10,000 nt of DNA from Desulfovibrio sp. (GTDB taxonomy: Bacteria > Desulfobacterota > Desulfovibrionia > Desulfovibrionales > Desulfovibrionaceae), in NCBI GenBank assembly GCA_020217165.1, contig JAIWOE010000008.1:1-10000 (forward strand). The letters run 5' to 3'. Every line of letters starts with the position of its first letter. Position 1 is the stretch's first letter. The translations under genes were made by a program, and so were the position numbers. Shown piece after piece: positions 1-6,630 of the stretch. The notes beneath the pieces are model-generated. The model had not been told where the DNA came from. It worked only from the letters and a program-made list of their open reading frames with translations, and did no database searches.

Positions 1-118
1 GAGGACAATAGCCTTGAAAGGAGCTTCCGTCAAGCATTCCCCTCAGGCTCACGGCTCGGCGCCCATGGCGGCATGGTCCATCCGGCACGGCCCCGGGCCA
101 TGGCGCTTCCTGCTTCCC

Positions 119-147
119 TTGACAGGCGCGCCCTGAGCCCCTAGGTA
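119..147 (+). promoter_or_regulatory. candidate sigma-70-type promoter for the 117-residue protein
   Basis: A perfect TTGACA lies at 119-124. After a 17-base spacer comes TAGGTA at 142-147, which is a poor -10 box (mainly the leading TA matches TATAAT). A start of transcription near 154 would leave a leader of about 30 bases containing the AAGGAG site. The -35 box and spacing are good; the -10 box is the weak point. Confidence 0.45.
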
Positions 148-170
148 CCAGTCTCGAATCCGTTACGCCC

Positions 171-176
171 AAGGAG
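171..176 (+). promoter_or_regulatory. ribosome binding site AAGGAG
   Basis: AAGGAG ends 8 bases before the ATG at 185, an ideal spacing, and fixes the start of the 117-residue protein. Confidence 0.8.
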
Positions 177-184
177 CGCACCAC

Positions 185-538
185 ATGGCTTACGACATCC
201 GGCTCGCCAAGCTCATCACCGGCGACATCATCCTCGCCAAGTTTCAGGATGACCTCTACAAAGATCCTGCCATCCTGCAAACCATCCCCACGGAAGCCGG
301 CGTGCAAATGCTGCTGCTGCCGTTCGGGTACCCCTTTGAGCAGGAATTCGGCGGGGAACTCAAGGCCGAGCACGTGCTGTATCAGTACAAAAGCTGCCCG
401 GAAGAGTTGAAAAACAAATATCTGGAGGCCACCAGCAACCTCACCCTGGCCACCCCCGGCACCCTGCGCAACCTTTCCGCCATGGCGGGGGGCGCGGCCG
501 GCAAAATGGGCGGCATTTCCGGGCTCATCAAGAAGTAA
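185..538 (+). CDS. conserved-type hypothetical protein, 117 residues, possible Sm-like fold
   Basis: I cannot assign a function. The start is fixed by AAGGAG 8 bases upstream. The protein has no signal peptide and no membrane segment, so it is probably cytoplasmic. The first ~60 residues alternate hydrophobic strands and short turns (RLAKLITGDIILAKF, then VQMLLLPFGYPF), which faintly recalls the small beta-barrel of Sm/Lsm-like proteins; this is inference from pattern only. Residues ~70-95 are charged and helical (PEELKNKYLEATSN). The tail is rich in Gly, Ala and Met (AMAGGAAGKMGGISGLIKK) and is probably flexible. Similar short proteins seem familiar from Desulfovibrio genomes, but that is memory, not a search. 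A strong terminator-like hairpin follows, so it is probably transcribed mainly as a single gene. Base composition is like its neighbours. Confidence 0.8.
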   Translation: MAYDIRLAKLITGDIILAKFQDDLYKDPAILQTIPTEAGVQMLLLPFGYPFEQEFGGELKAEHVLYQYKSCPEELKNKYLEATSNLTLATPGTLRNLSAMAGGAAGKMGGISGLIKK

Positions 539-573
539 TCCGCCCTTCTCCTCATCCTTAAAAAAACAGACGC

Positions 574-612
574 GAAAACGCCTCCGGCCGGCGCCTGGCC
601 GGGGGCGTTTTC
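574..612 (+). terminator. strong 16-bp stem-loop, likely intrinsic terminator or attenuator
   Basis: The arms 574-589 and 597-612 pair over 16 bp with one T-G wobble around a 7-base loop (590-596). The stem ends in GAAAAC/GTTTTC, so the usual T-run is inside the stem, with an A-run at 560-566 before it. It sits 36 bases after the stop of the 117-residue protein and only 13 bases before the next start codon. It would end transcription of the small gene, or act as an attenuator if the next gene relies on read-through. It can also fold on the opposite strand. Confidence 0.75.
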
Positions 613-625
613 CGCATCCTCCCGC

Positions 626-3145
626 ATGCGCACACTCCTTCCGCTGCTCCCCAGGCCCACCCGCTACCTCGGCAGCGAGGATGGCAGCCTGCGCACTCCG
701 CCGACTCCCTGCCGCGCCCGCATGGCCCTGGCCTTTCCGGATTTGTACGAGGTCGGCATGTCCTACACGGGGCAGGCCATCCTGCTGCACACCGTGAATG
801 CCAGGCCCGGCTTGTTCGCCGAGCGCGTCTATGCCCCGGACGACGAGGCCGCCGCCATCATGGTCAGCCACGGCGCGCGCCTCTCCACCCTGGAAACGGG
901 CACTCCCCTGGACCAGTGCGATGTGGTGGGCCTGCACCTGACCCATGAACTCTGCGCCACCACGGCCCTGTGGATGCTGGATTTGGCGGGCATTCCCCGC
1001 CGCAGCGAGCAACGTGCTCCAGACGCCCCTGCCGGCAGCCATGCAGCCTTGGGCGGCTGGCCGCTGATCCTCGGCGGCGGCGGCATCACCTGCAATGCGG
1101 AATTTCTCACGCCTTTTTTTGATGCCATGGTCCTGGGAGACGGCGAAGCCATCCTGCCGGCCGTCCTGGAAGCGGTGGCCGAGTTTCGGGATGCCGGCCG
1201 GCCTCGCCGGGAGCTGCTGCAGCACCTGGCCACCATGCCGGGCCTGTATGTGCCCTCCGTACCCCAGGAGCGAGTGGAGCGCGTCTTTGTCCCGGACCTG
1301 AACGCCGTGGACTTCCCCCTGCGCTCGCCCCAGGCCTTTGGCGCGGTGCACGACCGCTTTACCATCGAAATCGCCCGCGGCTGCACCAGGGGCTGCCGGT
1401 TCTGCCACGCCGGCATGGTCTATCGCCCCGTGCGGGAACGCAGCCTGGACACCCTGGAACGCATTGTGGACCAGGGCATTCAGGATTCAGGATACGAGGA
1501 ACTCTCCTTCCTTTCCCTGTCCACGGGGGACTTCTCCGCCTTGGAACAGCTGTTCCAACGCAGCCTGCCCCGCTGCCGGGCCGAGCAGGTATCCATCTCC
1601 CTGCCCTCCCTGCGGGTGGGGTCCATCTCCCCCGCGGTCATGGCCAAGATTGCCGGCCTGCGCCGCACCGGCGTCACCATTGCCCCGGAAGCCGGCAGCC
1701 AGCGCCTGCGGGACGTCATCAACAAGGGCGTCACCGAGGAGGCGTTGCTGGAGCACGTGCGCGAGCTCTTCCGCCTGGGCTGGGATCAGGTGAAGCTGTA
1801 CTTCATGCTCGGCCTGCCCACGGAAACCCAGGCCGACCTGGACGCCATCCTGGATCTGTGCCGCAAGGTGGAGGCCGTGGGCCGGGAGGTCAAGGACCGG
1901 CCGGGCCGGCTGCAGGTCACGGCGGCGGTTTCCACCTTCGTGCCCAAGCCGCATACGCCGTTCCAATGGGAACGGCAGCTCAGCCTGGGCGAAACCCGGG
2001 AACGCATCGGCTATCTGAAATCCCTGTTCAAGCCCCACCGCCGCCTGGCCCTCAAGTTCCACATGCCGGAAATGAGCTGGCTGGAGGGGGTGTTCTCCCG
2101 CGCCGACCGTCGCCTGGCCCAGGCCGTGGAGCTGGCCTGCGATCTGGGGGTGCGTTTTGACAGTTGGACGGACCGCCTGGATATTTCCGTCTGGCGGCAG
2201 GTGTTCGCCCAGTGCGGCATTGATGCCGACGCCTATCTCGACGCCCGCGACCCCGCCGCCCCCCTGCCCTGGGAGCATCTGCATCCCGGCGTGCGCAAGG
2301 CCTTCCTGCTGGCGGAACGCCGCCGCGCCCTGGCCGGCTCCCTCACCGAGGACTGCCGCTACGGCCGCTGCACCCACTGCGGCGCCTGCGAGGAGCACCC
2401 CGCCCATTGGCTGAACCAGACCACGCGGGATCAGGCGGCTGCCACCCCGTCCCGGGAAGTCCCGCAAGACGATCCCGGCGAGGATGCCCCGGCCAAGGCC
2501 AGTCTGGGCGAAAAGGCCGTGCAGCTGCGGCTGTGGTACGAAAAGCTCGGCCCGGCGGCCTACCTGTCCCAGCGCGAACTGGGGCAGGTGTTCGAACGGG
2601 CTTTCCGCCGCGCCCGGCTGCCCTTGTCCTTTTCCCAGGGATTCCATCCCCTGCCCCGCATTTCCTTTGGCCGCGCCCTGCCCGTGGGAGTGGAAAGCCT
2701 GCAGGAGTGCCTGGACCTCTGGCTCAGGGAGCCGCTGGAGGCGGCGGAGGTGCTGCGCCGCCTGGGAGGCCGGTTCCCCGCGGGCATCCGCATGTGTGCG
2801 GTGGAAGACATCGGCCCCCGGAAACAGACCCTGGATTCCACGGCAGACCTGTACCGCCTGGAGCTGCCGCCGGAGCACCCCCTGCACCACGCCCTGCCAG
2901 ACCTGCTGGCGGGGTTCCTGGCCCTGCCCTCCAGCCTGCTCACCCTGAGCGGCAAAAAGGGCGACCGCACCCTGGACGTGCGGCCCATGCTGGCCGACGC
3001 CCAGGTAATCGCCCCGGGCACGGCAGAGATACGCCTGAACTGGGTGGCCGGGTACGTGAATCCCCTGGCCCTGGTGCGTCACCTCCTCAAGGGTGCGGCA
3101 CCGGGCACGTTCCGGCTGCTCAAGGTGCGTCACGGCGACGGATGA
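626..3145 (+). CDS. B12-binding-type radical SAM protein fused to a DUF2344 domain (TIGR03960 + TIGR03936 type)
   Basis: An 839-residue, probably cytoplasmic iron-sulfur enzyme whose substrate is unknown. Residues ~10-230 resemble the N-terminal part of the TIGR03960 family (PTRYLG, LAFPDLYEVGMSYTG, LGDGEAILP); the classic cobalamin-binding DxHxxG motif is not visible. The radical SAM core (~240-490) has the CxxxCxxC cluster motif at Cys253, Cys257 and Cys260, which would bind a 4Fe-4S cluster and S-adenosylmethionine. A second Cys group, 577, 582, 585 and 588 (Cx4CxxCxxC), could hold another cluster. After a polar linker (~600-630), residues ~633-835 match DUF2344 (SQGFHPLPRISFGRALPVG). In many bacteria the two halves are separate neighbouring genes, often near ribonuclease G and ribosomal genes L21/L27. 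No Shine-Dalgarno site precedes this ATG; Met33 at 722 is the next choice but would remove the conserved PTRYLG region. Confidence 0.9.
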   Translation: MRTLLPLLPRPTRYLGSEDGSLRTPPTPCRARMALAFPDLYEVGMSYTGQAILLHTVNARPGLFAERVYAPDDEAAAIMVSHGARLSTLETGTPLDQCDVVGLHLTHELCATTALWMLDLAGIPRRSEQRAPDAPAGSHAALGGWPLILGGGGITCNAEFLTPFFDAMVLGDGEAILPAVLEAVAEFRDAGRPRRELLQHLATMPGLYVPSVPQERVERVFVPDLNAVDFPLRSPQAFGAVHDRFTIEIARGCTRGCRFCHAGMVYRPVRERSLDTLERIVDQGIQDSGYEELSFLSLSTGDFSALEQLFQRSLPRCRAEQVSISLPSLRVGSISPAVMAKIAGLRRTGVTIAPEAGSQRLRDVINKGVTEEALLEHVRELFRLGWDQVKLYFMLGLPTETQADLDAILDLCRKVEAVGREVKDRPGRLQVTAAVSTFVPKPHTPFQWERQLSLGETRERIGYLKSLFKPHRRLALKFHMPEMSWLEGVFSRADRRLAQAVELACDLGVRFDSWTDRLDISVWRQVFAQCGIDADAYLDARDPAAPLPWEHLHPGVRKAFLLAERRRALAGSLTEDCRYGRCTHCGACEEHPAHWLNQTTRDQAAATPSREVPQDDPGEDAPAKASLGEKAVQLRLWYEKLGPAAYLSQRELGQVFERAFRRARLPLSFSQGFHPLPRISFGRALPVGVESLQECLDLWLREPLEAAEVLRRLGGRFPAGIRMCAVEDIGPRKQTLDSTADLYRLELPPEHPLHHALPDLLAGFLALPSSLLTLSGKKGDRTLDVRPMLADAQVIAPGTAEIRLNWVAGYVNPLALVRHLLKGAAPGTFRLLKVRHGDG

Positions 3146-3166
3146 CCTCTCTTCCACGGCGGGACA

Positions 3167-3195
3167 TTGCCTTTTCCGAGGCCCTCGCCTATGTT
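3167..3195 (+). promoter_or_regulatory. candidate sigma-70-type promoter for the GAF-PP2C phosphatase
   Basis: TTGCCT at 3167-3172 and TATGTT at 3190-3195 are separated by 17 bases; each matches the consensus at four of six positions. Transcription would start near 3202, giving a leader of about 35 bases that holds the ribosome binding site. It lies in the 91-base gap after the radical SAM gene, so co-transcription with that gene is also possible. Confidence 0.45.
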
Positions 3196-3236
3196 GGACA
3201 AGCCATCCATCCTTTTGGACGCAGGAGCGCCCCACC

Positions 3237-4544
3237 ATGGATTCCACCCTCGCCGCCTCCTTGTACTTCGAGCGCATGGAAGCCTTGCTCAAGGCCAGCC
3301 AATCCCTGGCGGCCATCGAATCCATGGACCGGCTCATGCCCCGGCTCATGGAGCTGGCCGAGGAAGTGACCGTGGCCCAGGCCTCGTCCATTCTGCTCTA
3401 CGACCCCACCGCCCAGGAACTGACCTTCTGGTACACCCGCACTGGCGAAGGCTCCCCCGCCACCACCGAAGACATCCTCAAATCCTCCATCCGCCTCAGG
3501 ATGGGCGAGGGCATTGCCGGCTGGGTGGCCCAGCACCGCAAGGCCCTTCTCATTGAGGACGTGCAACAGGACCCGCGGTTCTGCAACCGGGCGGACGTGG
3601 CCACCGGCTTCGTCACCCGCGACGTCATCTGCGCGCCCATCATTTACCAGGACGAGTTGTTGGGCGTCATCCAGGTGCTCAATGCCCTGCACAAGCCGCA
3701 TTTTGACGGAGAGGATGCCAAGGTACTGGAATGTTTCGCCTGCCTGGCGGCGGTATCCATCATCCGGGCCCGGCTGCTGGAAGAGCGCCTGGCCCAGCGC
3801 GTGTTGGAAACCCAGCTCCAGACGGCGGCCAAGCTGCAATCCCTGTTCTGGCCCAGCCTGCCGACCTTGGAGCATGGCGCTGCCCTGTGGGCGCACTCGC
3901 AGCCGGCGCGGTTTGTGGGGGGCGATCTGTATGACTGCATCGAACTGCCCGACGGCAGCCTCATCCTGTACGTGGCGGATGTCTCCGGCAAAGGCCTGCC
4001 GGCTTCCCTCATCATGGCTGCGGTGTGGACCCAGCTGCGCACCCAGGCCTACCTGACCCCCCACCCTGGCGAGCTGCTAGAACGTGTCAATGAACCCCTG
4101 CATACCCTGCTTGCGCGGGAAGGCTACTTTGTCACCTGCCTGGTCTGCCGGTTCTGGCCGGCCACGGGCCAGGTGCAGGCCGCCATGGCCGGGCATCCGG
4201 CCCCCCTATGGCGCTGTGGCGGAGCGTGGAAACCCTTCCCCCGGGAAGCGGATATGCCCCTGGGGGTGAGCACGGGGGTGCGGTATCCCTCGGTCTCCAT
4301 CACCCTGTCCCCCGGGGACGGCCTGCTGTTGTATACCGACGGCCTCACCGAGGCCTTCAACGAACAGGACGAGCGGTTCGAAGATGTCGCCATGACACCG
4401 GCCCTGGACGAGATCATCGCCGGCACCCGGGACCGGGGTCCCGTGGGCGAGGCCCTGGTGGCCCGCCTGCACGCCTGGCGTGGCACGACCAGCTTGTCCG
4501 ACGACCTGACCCTGCTGGAGGTCTGGCGCAATCCCCTGCCTTAA
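3237..4544 (+). CDS. GAF domain-containing PP2C-type (SpoIIE/RsbU) serine phosphatase
   Basis: A 435-residue soluble phosphatase, expected to remove phosphate from Ser/Thr of a STAS-type antagonist in a partner-switching pathway. An N-terminal helix (~1-30) leads into a GAF sensor domain (~30-180; MGEGIAGWVA, APIIYQDELLGVIQVLN), then a linking helix (~180-210) and the PP2C/SpoIIE domain (~220-433). Its metal-binding acidic residues are all present: Asp230 in GGDLYD, Asp248 in VADVSGKG, Asp368 in LYTDGLTEAF, and Asp422/Asp423 in SDDLTLL. The start at 3237 is chosen because AGGAG at 3223-3227 lies 9 bases upstream; the frame stays open further left, to 3093, but that would overlap the radical SAM gene. 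The GAF ligand cannot be read from sequence. It converges on the CheA-like gene, with overlapping stop codons. The operon opposite encodes two STAS domains and an RsbW-like kinase, making them plausible partners. Confidence 0.92.
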   Translation: MDSTLAASLYFERMEALLKASQSLAAIESMDRLMPRLMELAEEVTVAQASSILLYDPTAQELTFWYTRTGEGSPATTEDILKSSIRLRMGEGIAGWVAQHRKALLIEDVQQDPRFCNRADVATGFVTRDVICAPIIYQDELLGVIQVLNALHKPHFDGEDAKVLECFACLAAVSIIRARLLEERLAQRVLETQLQTAAKLQSLFWPSLPTLEHGAALWAHSQPARFVGGDLYDCIELPDGSLILYVADVSGKGLPASLIMAAVWTQLRTQAYLTPHPGELLERVNEPLHTLLAREGYFVTCLVCRFWPATGQVQAAMAGHPAPLWRCGGAWKPFPREADMPLGVSTGVRYPSVSITLSPGDGLLLYTDGLTEAFNEQDERFEDVAMTPALDEIIAGTRDRGPVGEALVARLHAWRGTTSLSDDLTLLEVWRNPLP

Positions 4545-6580
4545 GACGGTGACGGTGCCGTTCCTGCCCACAGGTGTTGCCCGGCCTGCACCACCTGAGG
4601 CACATCCAAGATCAGGGCCATGCCGCCATCGCCCTGCACGGCGGCGCCGGAAAACTCCGCACAGTGCCGGAACAACACCCCCAGGGGCTTGACCACAGCC
4701 TGCTGTTGCCCCAAGACTTCGTCCACCACCAGGCCCGTGCGCTGCCCGCCTGCCAGGGTGACCACCACATGCTCGATGCCCGGGGCCTGGCCTTCCACGC
4801 CAAAAACCCCCCGCAAGGGCACACATGGCACGATCTCCCCGCGCAGGGACAGCAACTGCTCCCGGCCGTGGCCCTGCCGGCACAGCTCCAGGCATTCCTC
4901 CACCACCGCTAGGGGGATGATGAAGCGCTCCTCCCCCACGCGGACCTGCAGGCCTTCGATGATGGCCATGGTCAGGGGCAGGCGTAGTTGCACCGTCACG
5001 CCGTGGCCCGGGCGACTGGCCAGGGTCGCCTGGCCTCGCAGGGCGTCCATGACGCGACGCACCGTCTCCAGGCCGCGATCGTGCGGTACAGCCTCGGAGG
5101 CCCCTGATGCGGCCATGAATCCGGGATGAAACAGGAAGTCGAACAGGGCCTCATCGGGCAGGGCCTGGGGGTCCCGCGCCAGACCCAGGGCCTGGACTCG
5201 GGTGGCGATGGCCTCGCGGTCCAGGCCACGGCCGTCGTCGGCAAGGGCGATGGTCACCGTGCCGGCGGCCTGGGTGGCGGTGAGGGTGATGACCCCGCGG
5301 GACGGCTTGCCTGCGGCGCGGCGTTCCGCCGGCGCCTCCAGGCCATGTGCCACGGCGTTGCGCAGCAGGTGCAGCAGGGGCTCGGCCAGCTGCTCCAGCA
5401 TGGCCTTGTCCAGGGCCGTCTCGCCGCCATGGGCGACCAGCACGGCATCCTTGCCCAGCTCCTGGCAGGCGTCTCGCACCATGCGCCGAAACCGGCCAAA
5501 GGCGCCGCCCAGGGGCGCCATGCGCATGGCCATGGCCTGGTCGCGCAGGGAGGCCGCCAGGTGCTCCAGCTCTTCGGTGACACGCTGCAGGCCGGCATGG
5601 CCCAGGCTGGCGCTGATGGTGGCCAGCCGCGACTGAGCGATGACCAGTTCCCCCACCAGGCCCACCATGGCCTCCAGACGGTGGGCATCCACCCGGAGGC
5701 CGGTTCCTGTGGCCGGGCGGGTGGAGGCCTTGTGGAAGGGCTGGCTGCCAGCCGGGGGCTGGCCTTCGTCAGGAGCGATTGGGGCATGTGGCAGATCGGG
5801 CGGAGGGCCGGGCGGAGTGGCGTCCTGCGCCTGGCTGCCGGCTTCCAGGGGGCGCACGGTGACCGTGGCCGCGTCTTCCACAAAAATAAACAGGTCCCGC
5901 ACGCCGTTTTCGTCCAGGGGGCCGTCGAACTCGCATTCCCAGGCCAGCAGGGGCGCGGCGGGGTCCACCCATTCCAGGCGGTCCATGCCCTGGGGTCGGG
6001 GGGTGAGGTGCTGCGCGCCGGCGTCCTGCAGGCTCTGCAGCAACTCCAGCACATCCACACGGGTGAACAGGTCCGGATCGGTGGGGGCAAAGCAGACCTG
6101 CCAGCGCCACCGAGGCATAACGGGCATGGTGGGCATGGCGGGAATCTGGGGTGTGCCGGGGGATGGTTGGGACTGCGGGACCGGCGCCAACTGCTCCAGG
6201 GCGCGCGCCATGTCATGCATGTCCTCGGCGAGTTCCGGGGTCGGCGCCTCCTGCAGGGTGACGGCCAGGAGATCCCGCGCCGCCAGCACCAGCGCCAGCA
6301 GCTCCGGCGTCATGGCCGCCGTCTCCCGGCGCACAGGCTCCAGGACGGATTCCAGGGCATGGGTCAGGGTGGCCACATCCTTGCATCCCACCATGGAGGC
6401 CAGGCCCTTGATAGTGTGGAAGGCCCGGAACAGCTCCTGCACGTGCCCGGCGCAGAACCGGCCCGCATCACGCCCATGGTCCAGACCGCATCGTTCCAGG
6501 GCCAGCAGACTGTTCTCCGCAGCTTCCAGCTGTTCGGCCATTTCTTCCCGAAACGCCGTGTCCGGAGGCGGATGCAGCAT
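4541..6580 (-). CDS. cheA: CheA-like histidine kinase
   Basis: A 679-residue cytoplasmic autokinase of the CheA family; the symbol is at family level only. An Hpt (P1) domain occupies ~10-115, with the phosphoacceptor His55 in FHTIKG. A Pro-rich linker (~130-155, with PAMPTMPVMP) leads to a segment (~157-245) of a type seen in some CheA proteins in place of the usual CheY/CheB-binding P2, then a second Pro-rich linker. Dimerisation helices (~295-355), an ATPase domain (~360-540) and a CheW-like domain (~540-675) follow. The N box (HLLRNAVAHG, Asn408), the G1 box (DDGRGLD) and the F box (FHPGF) are intact, but the usual GRGVG of the ATP lid reads PHDRG. AAAGGAG at 6588-6594, 7 bases before the ATG, fixes the start; a GTG at 6634 overlaps the upstream stop but has no binding site. 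No receptors, cheW, cheR or cheB are nearby, so a non-motility role is likely. It is the last gene of the operon. Confidence 0.93.
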   Translation of the reverse strand: MLHPPPDTAFREEMAEQLEAAENSLLALERCGLDHGRDAGRFCAGHVQELFRAFHTIKGLASMVGCKDVATLTHALESVLEPVRRETAAMTPELLALVLAARDLLAVTLQEAPTPELAEDMHDMARALEQLAPVPQSQPSPGTPQIPAMPTMPVMPRWRWQVCFAPTDPDLFTRVDVLELLQSLQDAGAQHLTPRPQGMDRLEWVDPAAPLLAWECEFDGPLDENGVRDLFIFVEDAATVTVRPLEAGSQAQDATPPGPPPDLPHAPIAPDEGQPPAGSQPFHKASTRPATGTGLRVDAHRLEAMVGLVGELVIAQSRLATISASLGHAGLQRVTEELEHLAASLRDQAMAMRMAPLGGAFGRFRRMVRDACQELGKDAVLVAHGGETALDKAMLEQLAEPLLHLLRNAVAHGLEAPAERRAAGKPSRGVITLTATQAAGTVTIALADDGRGLDREAIATRVQALGLARDPQALPDEALFDFLFHPGFMAASGASEAVPHDRGLETVRRVMDALRGQATLASRPGHGVTVQLRLPLTMAIIEGLQVRVGEERFIIPLAVVEECLELCRQGHGREQLLSLRGEIVPCVPLRGVFGVEGQAPGIEHVVVTLAGGQRTGLVVDEVLGQQQAVVKPLGVLFRHCAEFSGAAVQGDGGMALILDVPQVVQAGQHLWAGTAPSPS

Positions 6581-6587
6581 GGCAACG

Positions 6588-6594
6588 CTCCTTT
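6588..6594 (-). promoter_or_regulatory. ribosome binding site AAAGGAG of the CheA-like gene
   Basis: Reads AAAGGAG on the minus strand, 7 bases before the ATG at 6580. It decides between this start and the GTG at 6634. A GC-rich stem-loop (roughly 6594-6622) lies just upstream and could affect access to it. Confidence 0.75.
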
Positions 6595-6630
6595 GCCGCG
6601 GGCGGCAGGCCACCGCTGCGGCCGGGCAGA

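Larger units (their letters stand above)
1..184. other. leader region before the first gene, no supported gene
   Basis: No gene can be supported here. Two plus-strand frames are open from the window edge to stops near 137 and 144, but neither gives a recognisable protein, so they may be chance readings in GC-rich DNA or the tail of an upstream gene. The right part carries a candidate promoter and a clear ribosome binding site for the next gene. GC-rich inverted patches near 90-105 do not form a clean terminator. Confidence 0.5.

Noticed and set aside
1..144. Two plus-strand frames open from the window edge as the tail of an upstream gene
   Set aside because: Neither translation is recognisable, both are short, and having two at once suggests chance openness in GC-rich DNA.
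3093..3236. Upstream extension of the GAF-PP2C gene to 3093
   Set aside because: It would overlap the radical SAM gene by about 50 bases and has no homology-like content, while the ATG at 3237 has a good AGGAG site.
1487..3391. A 634-residue open frame on the minus strand across the radical SAM gene
   Set aside because: Its protein is low-complexity (Gly, Gln, Ala and His rich) with no domain, and it lies opposite a clearly recognised gene. Long antisense frames are common in GC-rich DNA.
6117..6145. Short GGGCATGG-type repeat within the CheA linker
   Set aside because: It merely encodes the Pro-Met-rich linker PAMPTMPVMP in two or three imperfect units; there is no sign of a separate repeat element.
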